From: CAVZRC01 sp963777695
Lineage (GTDB): Bacteria; Planctomycetota; Planctomycetia; Isosphaerales; Isosphaeraceae
Length of the DNA: 64,000 nucleotides
Direction: 5' to 3'
Assembly (NCBI GenBank): GCA_963777695.1
Contig: CAVZRC010000005.1
Coordinates: forward strand, 124,001 to 188,000
Positions 58,456 through 64,000 of this stretch are shown here, in pieces. A program made the position numbers and the translations under genes. Position 1 is the first letter of the stretch. Every line of letters begins with the position of its first letter. The notes under the pieces were generated by a model. That model had not been told where the DNA came from, did not search any database, and worked only from the letters and a program-made list of their open reading frames with translations.

Positions 58456-61338
58456 ATGCTCTGGCATATCGAGATTCAACCGGCCGAGGGGCACTCGGAT
58501 CATGTCGGCGAACGGCTGGCGACCGAGGCCGTCGAGCTCGGCCTTGGCGGCCCGTGGACGATCCGCGCGAGCCGGGGATTTCTCGTGGAGGGAGCCATCG
58601 CCGAGGAGATGGCCCGCCGCGCCGCGATCGAAGTCTTGAGCGATCCGGTCGTCGAGGCCGTGGCGGTCCGCCCCGTCGGATCCTCGGCAACCGGATCCTC
58701 GACGGTCGTGAACGTCCTTCCCAAGCCGGGCGTGACCGACCCGGAAGCCGAGAGCGCCCTGTCGCTCTTGAAGGACCTGGGTTACCCCGTATCGAATGTG
58801 CGGACGATCCGGACCTATCGTGTCGATGGACCGGCCGGCGCGTTGCCTCGGCTGATCGAGCGGGTCCTGGCCAATGACGCGGTCGAACAGGCCATCCTGG
58901 GCGAACTCCCGTTCGATCACCTCGGACACGGGGATCCCTATCACTTCCGGAGAGTGGAAGTACCGATCCGAGGACTCGATGATCCGTCATTGCTCGAGCT
59001 GAGCCGGTCCGGTCAGCTTTCGCTCAGTCTCCCCGAGATGAAGGCCATCCAGCAGCATTACGACGGGCTCGACCGCGACCCGACCGACTGCGAGTTGGAG
59101 ACGCTCGCCCAGACCTGGAGCGAGCACTGCTCGCACAAGACCTTGAAAGGCCAGATCGCGTTCGAAGGGCGGACGATCGACAATCTGCTCAAGGAGACGA
59201 TCTTTCGCGCAACGCGCGAGCTCGCCTCCGACTGGCTCGTCAGCGTCTTCAGCGACAACGCCGGGGTCATCCGGTTCGACGAATCTTTCGATGTCTGCTT
59301 CAAGGTCGAGACGCACAATCACCCCTCGGCCATCGACCCCTATGGCGGATCGAATACGGGACTCGGCGGGGTCATTCGCGATGCGCTGGGGACCGGACTC
59401 GGGGCCAAGCCGCTTTGCAACACGGATGTGTTCTGCGTCGCCTCGCCCGAGATGGCCCCGGAAAGCCTCCCGCCCGGCGTGCTCCATCCGAAACGCGTCC
59501 TCAAGGGCGTGGTTGCGGGAGTGCGCGACTACGGCAACCGCATGGGCATCCCGACGGTGAACGGAGCCCTGGCGGTGGACCCGGGATACGTGGCCAATCC
59601 GTTGGTCTTCTGCGGGACGGTCGGGATCCTCCCGCGCGGCAAGGCGGCCAAGCACGTCGAGCCGGGCGATCGGATCATCGCCATCGGCGGGCGAACCGGC
59701 CGCGACGGAATTCACGGTGCCACATTCAGCTCCGCCGAGTTGACCGCATCGAGCGAGAGCATCTCCGGGGGGGCCGTCCAGATCGGCAACGCGATCACCG
59801 AGAAGATGGTGCTCGATGTGATCGTGCAGGCGCGCGATCAGGGCCTTTTCCGGTCCATCACCGATTGCGGCGCCGGCGGTTTCAGCTCGGCCGTCGGCGA
59901 GATGGGCGCCGAGCTTGGGGCCGAGGTCGAGCTGAGTCGTGCCCCGCTCAAGTATCCGGGCCTGACCTATACCGAGATCTGGATCTCCGAAGCCCAGGAG
60001 CGTATGGTGCTGGCGGTCCCCGACGAGAGCTGGCCGACGCTCCAGGATCTCTGCCGTCGAGAGGGCGTCGAAGCGACCGATCTGGGTCGATTCGTCGATT
60101 CCGGCCGACTGACCCTGCGCTACCAGGGCGCGATCGTCGGCGACCTGTCCATGCAATTCCTCCACGATGGCCGGCCGACCGTCGTCCGCAATGCGACATG
60201 GTCGCCCGGCCCCGACCTTCCGCTCGAGCTGCCCGGGCGACGCGATTTCACGGGGGACCTGATCGCCCTCCTGCAACATTGGGACGTCTGTAGCAAGGAG
60301 TGGATCGTCCGGCAGTACGACCACGAGGTCCAGGCGCGGACCGTCATCAAACCGCTCGTGGGCGCGTGCGACGACGGGCCGGGCGACGCGGCGGTCGTCC
60401 TCCCCGTACGCGGATCGACGCGAGGACTCGCCGTGGGCTGTGGGATCAACCCGCGCTATGGGCAGCTCGACCCCTATGCGATGGCAGGCTGCGTCATCGA
60501 CGAGGCGGTCCGCAACTGTACGGCCGTCGGCGCCGACCCCTCGCGGATCGCGATCCTCGACAACTTCTGCTGGGGGAGTACCGAGCGTCCCGAGACGCTG
60601 GGATCCCTGGTCCGCGCCGCGCAGGGATGCCATGACGTCTCCCTCGCGTACGAGACCCCATTCATCTCGGGAAAGGACAGTCTGAATAACGAATACACCC
60701 ACGAGGGACGAAGCCTGGCGATTCCCCCCACGCTCCTGATCAGCGCGATCGGGATCGTCCCCGATGTCCGCTCCTGCGTGACGATGGATCTGAAGGAGCC
60801 AGGCAACCTGCTCTACCTCCTGGGAACGACGCGGCGAGAGCTGGGCGGATCGCTCTGGTCGGCCGTCAACCATCGGCCTGGCGGGCGCGTGCCCATGGTC
60901 GATCCGGCGAGGGCGCCGGGCTTGTTCCGTGCCCTTCATCGGGCGATCGCGGACGGACTGATCCGGAGTTGTCACGACCTCAGCGAGGGCGGGCTCGCGG
61001 TCGCGCTGGCGGAGATGGCCCTGGCGGGCGGGCTCGGTGCAAACATCCGTCTGTCCCGGGCGCCCCATGGCGAGGACGCGGGCGATGATTTCGTCCTACT
61101 GTTCTCGGAGTCGCCGACGAGGTTCATCCTGGAAGTGAAGCCCCAGGATGCCGTTGCACTCGAGGATCGGCTCGTCGGCTTGCCGCTCGGCTGTCTTGGA
61201 GAGGTAGAGCGTGGAAACGGCGGCGATGGACTCGCCGCCGCTCGGCTCACCGTCGAGGGACTCGACGGTTCGGTCGTTGTTGATGCCTCGGTAGGCGATA
61301 TGAAAGCCGTATGGCAGCGGCCATTGAACTGGCCGTGA
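58456..61338 (+). CDS. purL: Phosphoribosylformylglycinamidine synthase, PurS-like regions fused to PurL
   Basis: 960 residues, longer than stand-alone small PurL (about 740) and shorter than the single-chain PurL of E. coli (about 1,295). It converts FGAR to FGAM in purine synthesis. The first 170 residues have two PurS-like halves (LWHIEIQPAEGHSD and TVVNVLPKPGVTDPEAE), then PurL follows: TWSEHCSHKTLKG, KVETHNHPSAIDPYGG (active-site His and nucleotide loop), DCGAGGFSSAVGEMG, ISGKDSLNNEY and CHDLSEGGLAVALAEM. The glutaminase is the separate PurQ at 62399. ATG at 58456 follows an AAGAG and starts the PurS-like part; other starts up to 58333 are in frame. Confidence 0.92.
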   Translation: MLWHIEIQPAEGHSDHVGERLATEAVELGLGGPWTIRASRGFLVEGAIAEEMARRAAIEVLSDPVVEAVAVRPVGSSATGSSTVVNVLPKPGVTDPEAESALSLLKDLGYPVSNVRTIRTYRVDGPAGALPRLIERVLANDAVEQAILGELPFDHLGHGDPYHFRRVEVPIRGLDDPSLLELSRSGQLSLSLPEMKAIQQHYDGLDRDPTDCELETLAQTWSEHCSHKTLKGQIAFEGRTIDNLLKETIFRATRELASDWLVSVFSDNAGVIRFDESFDVCFKVETHNHPSAIDPYGGSNTGLGGVIRDALGTGLGAKPLCNTDVFCVASPEMAPESLPPGVLHPKRVLKGVVAGVRDYGNRMGIPTVNGALAVDPGYVANPLVFCGTVGILPRGKAAKHVEPGDRIIAIGGRTGRDGIHGATFSSAELTASSESISGGAVQIGNAITEKMVLDVIVQARDQGLFRSITDCGAGGFSSAVGEMGAELGAEVELSRAPLKYPGLTYTEIWISEAQERMVLAVPDESWPTLQDLCRREGVEATDLGRFVDSGRLTLRYQGAIVGDLSMQFLHDGRPTVVRNATWSPGPDLPLELPGRRDFTGDLIALLQHWDVCSKEWIVRQYDHEVQARTVIKPLVGACDDGPGDAAVVLPVRGSTRGLAVGCGINPRYGQLDPYAMAGCVIDEAVRNCTAVGADPSRIAILDNFCWGSTERPETLGSLVRAAQGCHDVSLAYETPFISGKDSLNNEYTHEGRSLAIPPTLLISAIGIVPDVRSCVTMDLKEPGNLLYLLGTTRRELGGSLWSAVNHRPGGRVPMVDPARAPGLFRALHRAIADGLIRSCHDLSEGGLAVALAEMALAGGLGANIRLSRAPHGEDAGDDFVLLFSESPTRFILEVKPQDAVALEDRLVGLPLGCLGEVERGNGGDGLAAARLTVEGLDGSVVVDASVGDMKAVWQRPLNWP

Positions 61339-61347
61339 CCGTGCTCC

Positions 61348-61375
61348 GGCCGGCCGTCGCGAGAGGACGCCGGCC
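61348..61375 (+). terminator. Hairpin after purL
   Basis: A 10-bp GC-rich stem with one bulged base (61348-61358 against 61366-61375, loop of 7) begins 10 bases after the purL stop. There is no T-tract, so it is a candidate terminator or processing hairpin only. Confidence 0.4.
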
Positions 61376-61442
61376 CTTCGTTCGATGGTGATCCCCGTAA
61401 AAGTCAATCCAACTGGCGGCTATATTGATGAAGGACCTTCTG

Positions 61443-62273
61443 ATGCTTCGCTTCGTGACGTTCGTTGACGGATCGAATCTGGATGGCGTGCTAAAGCACC
61501 TCAACTTGCGTGTGGATGACTACGGCGCGTTCTATCGCCATGCCTTCGAGCAGAGCGTGCACTACTGGGGCCGGACCTTCGCCGAGGGCGCCCGATGGCC
61601 GACCGCTCAGCATTCTCGGATCTACTGGTACGTGGTCGGCAAGATGGACGAATGGGACCTGAACGATCCCAAGGCCGAGGCGCGGCTGAGGACCCGTTTC
61701 GAGATGAATCCCCGGCTCCGCGACGCCTACATCGAGGACGCCAGCCGCCGGAATCCCGACCTGTCCATGGACCGTCGGATCGACGAGGCCTGGAACCTCT
61801 GCTTCGGCGAGACCCGCGAGTGGTACGAGGGGAAGCGGCGTGCCCTGGAGCGGAAGAAGCGATTCTACCACGGCGTCCAGGCCGCGACCGATTTCGTCGA
61901 GATCCGCCAGGAAGGGCACTGGAAGGTCAACCTGCTGCACCATACCGTCAACGAAAAGGGGCTGGACACCAGCCTGGCGGTGGACATGGTCGCGCTCCAG
62001 GAGACCTACGACATCGCCCTGTTGATCTCCGGCGACGCCGACGGCATCCCCGGGATCAATTACGTCAAGAGCCGATCGAAGCACGTCGGCGTGGTCGAGT
62101 TCCGCCGCGGCTCTCCCGCCGATTTCCCGGCCAAGGGCACCTCGTCCCGGCTCAAGATCGCCGCCGATTTCGTGGTCCAGGTCTACGAGTCGGAGTTACT
62201 GCGGCGGAACCTCGCCTATCGCTCGGAGACCGACTACGGATCGCAATTCGGTCCCAACGAGCCGCCCTATTGA
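61443..62273 (+). CDS. NYN-domain (PIN-like) putative ribonuclease
   Basis: 276 residues of the NYN/LabA (DUF88) family, PIN-fold proteins suspected of RNA cleavage. Acidic core residues are visible in FVTFVDGSNLDG near residue 8, KGLDTSLAVDMVAL near 180 and LLISGDADGIPGI near 197. A helical insert of over 100 residues (WYVVGKMDEWDL and onward) is longer than in short LabA proteins. I took the ATG at 61443 because AAGGA lies 8 bases upstream; 61428 is also possible. It sits between purL and purQ in the same direction, though its tie to purine synthesis is unclear. Confidence 0.83.
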   Translation: MLRFVTFVDGSNLDGVLKHLNLRVDDYGAFYRHAFEQSVHYWGRTFAEGARWPTAQHSRIYWYVVGKMDEWDLNDPKAEARLRTRFEMNPRLRDAYIEDASRRNPDLSMDRRIDEAWNLCFGETREWYEGKRRALERKKRFYHGVQAATDFVEIRQEGHWKVNLLHHTVNEKGLDTSLAVDMVALQETYDIALLISGDADGIPGINYVKSRSKHVGVVEFRRGSPADFPAKGTSSRLKIAADFVVQVYESELLRRNLAYRSETDYGSQFGPNEPPY

Positions 62274-62332
62274 TCCAAGCCGCGGGCATTTCCTATGACA
62301 GGTAGCCAATCCCACATGGTGTGCTTCTAACC

Positions 62333-62371
62333 TCTGGAATCTGCAATCCGGAATCCGAAATCTCGACTTCC
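62333..62371. repeat. Degenerate 'atctgcaatccg' repeat run
   Basis: Three or so imperfect units of the form (a)atctgcaatccg lie between the NYN gene and purQ. They resemble the run at 13783-13842 in spacing and sequence. Confidence 0.55.
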
Positions 62372-62398
62372 TGCGGCCGAGGCCGCGTCAGGGCAATC

Positions 62399-63184
62399 AT
62401 GGCTCGACCCCGCGCGATCATCTTGCGAGCGCCCGGCACGAATTGCGATGAGGAGACGGCGGCCGCCTGGGAACGGGCCGGCGGCGACGTCGAGACCTGG
62501 CACGTCGGGCGGCTGTTGGAAACGGCCAATCCGCTCGATTCCTTCCAGATCCTGACGATCCCCGGCGGATTCTCCTACGGGGACGACCTGGGCGCCGGAC
62601 GTATCCTGGCCACGCGACTGGCGACCGTCCTGGGCGACGTGATGCGCCGTTTCCACGACCGAGGCGGATTGATCCTGGGTATCTGCAATGGATTCCAGGT
62701 CCTGGTCCGGGGCGGGATGCTCCCGGGAGGATTTGCTCCCGGCCGATCCACCCTAACACGCAACGACTCCGGCCGGTTCGAGGCGCGATGGGTCCGGCTC
62801 GCGACGCGACCGGGGCTTTCGCCGTTCGTCTCGACCGAACTCCCCTCGCCGATCGAGCTCCCCGTCGCGCACGGTGAAGGTCGATTCGTCACGGCCGATC
62901 CGGCCGATCTCGACCGACTCGAAGGCGACGGCCAGATCGTCCTCAAGTACGCCGATCAGGAAGGCCGACCGACCGAGGATTATCCGGCGAACCCCAATGG
63001 CTCGGCGCGGGCTATTGCGGGAGTGTGCGACCCCACGGGACGGATCCTGGGCTTGATGCCCCACCCGGAACGATTCGTCGAGCCGTGGCACCATCCACGA
63101 TGGACACGCCGCGGCGGCGGATTCTCCCACATCGGTGATGGCCTCGGGATCTTCATTAGCGCTGTGAACGCTCTCCGCGGTTGA
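62399..63184 (+). CDS. purQ: Phosphoribosylformylglycinamidine synthase, glutaminase subunit PurQ
   Basis: 261 residues of a class I glutamine amidotransferase that supplies ammonia to PurL. Motifs: ILRAPGTNCDEE at the N-terminus, GGFSYGDDLGAG, the nucleophile elbow GICNGFQ with its Cys near residue 98, and the His/Glu pair in MPHPERF near the C-terminus. It is a bit longer than usual PurQ (about 225), with the extension around HHPRWTRRGGG. The ATG at 62399 follows the repeat run. It acts with the PurS-PurL fusion encoded upstream, separated by the NYN gene. Confidence 0.93.
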   Translation: MARPRAIILRAPGTNCDEETAAAWERAGGDVETWHVGRLLETANPLDSFQILTIPGGFSYGDDLGAGRILATRLATVLGDVMRRFHDRGGLILGICNGFQVLVRGGMLPGGFAPGRSTLTRNDSGRFEARWVRLATRPGLSPFVSTELPSPIELPVAHGEGRFVTADPADLDRLEGDGQIVLKYADQEGRPTEDYPANPNGSARAIAGVCDPTGRILGLMPHPERFVEPWHHPRWTRRGGGFSHIGDGLGIFISAVNALRG

Positions 63185-63339
63185 CTTTCAGTGGATAGAC
63201 CGATCGTTGGGACCGATCGGCCACGACGATGTTCTCGAATTGACGGCTTCCGTCGATTTGTCCGAGAAGTTGGACTTGGAAGACTTCGCCGATCTCGGTT
63301 TACTTCCCGCATTCATTCACAATTCCGGGAGGATGTCCC

Positions 63340-64000
63340 ATGGACGGGATCGTCAACGGTGCGACTGCCAGCCTTGCGCCAGGACGACGGCGGACTCATG
63401 CCGCGAGTCGTGACATGGCAACGACCTACGCCCTCGAAGCCGACTCGCTCATGAAGCAGCGTCGGTATGCGGAGGCCGAAACACTTCTGCGACAGGCACT
63501 TCGCCTGAGGCCGGACGATGCCGACCTCCTGAACCAGCTCGGTTCAGCCCTCTGGGAGAATGGTCGGCCGGCGGAGGCCGAAGAGTTATACCAGCGAGCC
63601 TCCAGGATCCGGCCGAACGACGCCGTGATTCTCAACCATCTTGGACTCTCCCGGTGGGATCAAGGCCGGCCCGCGGAGGCGGCCGAGTGCTACCGACGGG
63701 CGCTCCGCTTTGATCCGGACCTCGTCGATGCGCAGATGAACCTGGGCGTCGTGCTGTCCGATCTCGGGGAGTTCGACGAGGCCCTCAAGTGGCTCCACGG
63801 CGTGGTACGGCAGCGCCCCTATCTGGCCGATGGTCTGCAAAACCTGGGGATGACCCTCGCCCGTCTGAACCAGTGGAAAGAGGCGTTGAAGTATTACGAT
63901 CGGGCCCTGAACCTGAGGCCCGATTACGCCGAGGTCCACCGCAATCGGGCCTATGCCCGGTTGTATCTCGGCGATTACGAGCGCGGATGGCCCGAACACG
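63340..64000 (+). CDS. TPR protein, cut by the window's right edge
   Basis: At least 220 residues, open to the end of the window. After a basic leader, at least five TPR units follow in register (YAEAETLLRQALRLRPDD, PAEAEELYQRASRIRPND, PAEAAECYRRALRFDPD, FDEALKWLHGVVRQRP, WKEALKYYDRALNLRPD). The last visible phrase, YLGDYERGWPEH, is typical of TPR proteins whose C-terminus is a glycosyltransferase, so a TPR-glycosyltransferase is a fair guess. The ATG at 63340 has GGGAGG 7 bases upstream; a second ATG is at 63415. Confidence 0.78.
   Translation, partial: MDGIVNGATASLAPGRRRTHAASRDMATTYALEADSLMKQRRYAEAETLLRQALRLRPDDADLLNQLGSALWENGRPAEAEELYQRASRIRPNDAVILNHLGLSRWDQGRPAEAAECYRRALRFDPDLVDAQMNLGVVLSDLGEFDEALKWLHGVVRQRPYLADGLQNLGMTLARLNQWKEALKYYDRALNLRPDYAEVHRNRAYARLYLGDYERGWPEH

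Noticed and set aside
58987..61068. 693-codon minus-strand open frame
   Set aside because: Antisense shadow of purL, with no motif or ribosome site.

Overview
The window reads as chromosomal DNA of a planctomycete, most likely from the Isosphaeraceae/Isosphaerales side of the phylum. The call rests on gene content rather than on any marker gene. It includes a PVC-type protein combining a dehydrogenase propeller, HEAT repeats and a CxxCH haem domain; an ECF sigma factor of the FPTTHW type; a sigma factor fused to WD40 repeats; Hanks kinases with TPRs or an FHA domain; a Gld-like ABC operon ending in a DUF4340 protein; an LExLExR-type N-terminus on a glycine-rich surface protein; and a DUF6677 membrane protein. 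GC content is high throughout. No rRNA, tRNA, CRISPR array or intact insertion sequence was found.

Layout. 1-9732: mostly minus-strand genes (M20 deacylase, EF-P, the large PVC dehydrogenase/cytochrome, a DUF433/DUF5615 toxin-antitoxin pair, a GDP-fucose-synthase-like epimerase, a Gfo/Idh/MocA oxidoreductase). 10034-18014: plus-strand ECF sigma and anti-sigma, then a four-gene ABC export operon (ATPase, permease, GldG-like, DUF4340). 18170-28709: a signalling block with a TPR Ser/Thr kinase, a Gly-rich beta-helix surface protein, an ECF sigma factor and a sigma-WD40 fusion. 28864-35504: a dipeptidase, then a tight three-gene operon of a DUF4365 nuclease-like protein, a HicA-fold-like small protein and a very large membrane protein with a voltage-sensor-like helix bundle. 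35505-36988: a gene-poor region with hairpins, a dispersed repeat and a decayed gene fragment. 36989-43300: a Tex protein with a long disordered insertion, then a MacB-type permease and ATPase. 43343-53737: small accessory and housekeeping genes (HicB, quinone oxidoreductase, Sfp, RING-like protein, DUF6677, ExeA-like ATPase, RsmE, TauE, VOC, hydrolase, glycosyltransferase 9). 53893-64000: acyl-CoA/ACP synthetase, FHA kinase, prephenate dehydrogenase, PurL, an NYN protein, PurQ and a truncated TPR protein.

The most important technical observation is that about fifteen otherwise well-conserved genes are interrupted by single-base frame changes, about two dozen in total, mostly at short G/C runs. 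The same protein family continues in the next frame with no missing sequence. I read these as uncorrected indels of the assembly rather than biological decay, and have annotated each such locus as one gene. If the source were a finished, polished genome, that view would need revising.

The best candidates for something undescribed are the roughly 345-residue acidic, Ser/Pro-rich insertion inside the YqgF domain of Tex; the DUF4365 / HicA-like / voltage-sensor-like operon; an EF-P whose loop-tip lysine is replaced by asparagine; and the signalling block that links a membrane kinase with two sigma factors, one of them carrying a membrane segment and WD40 repeats.
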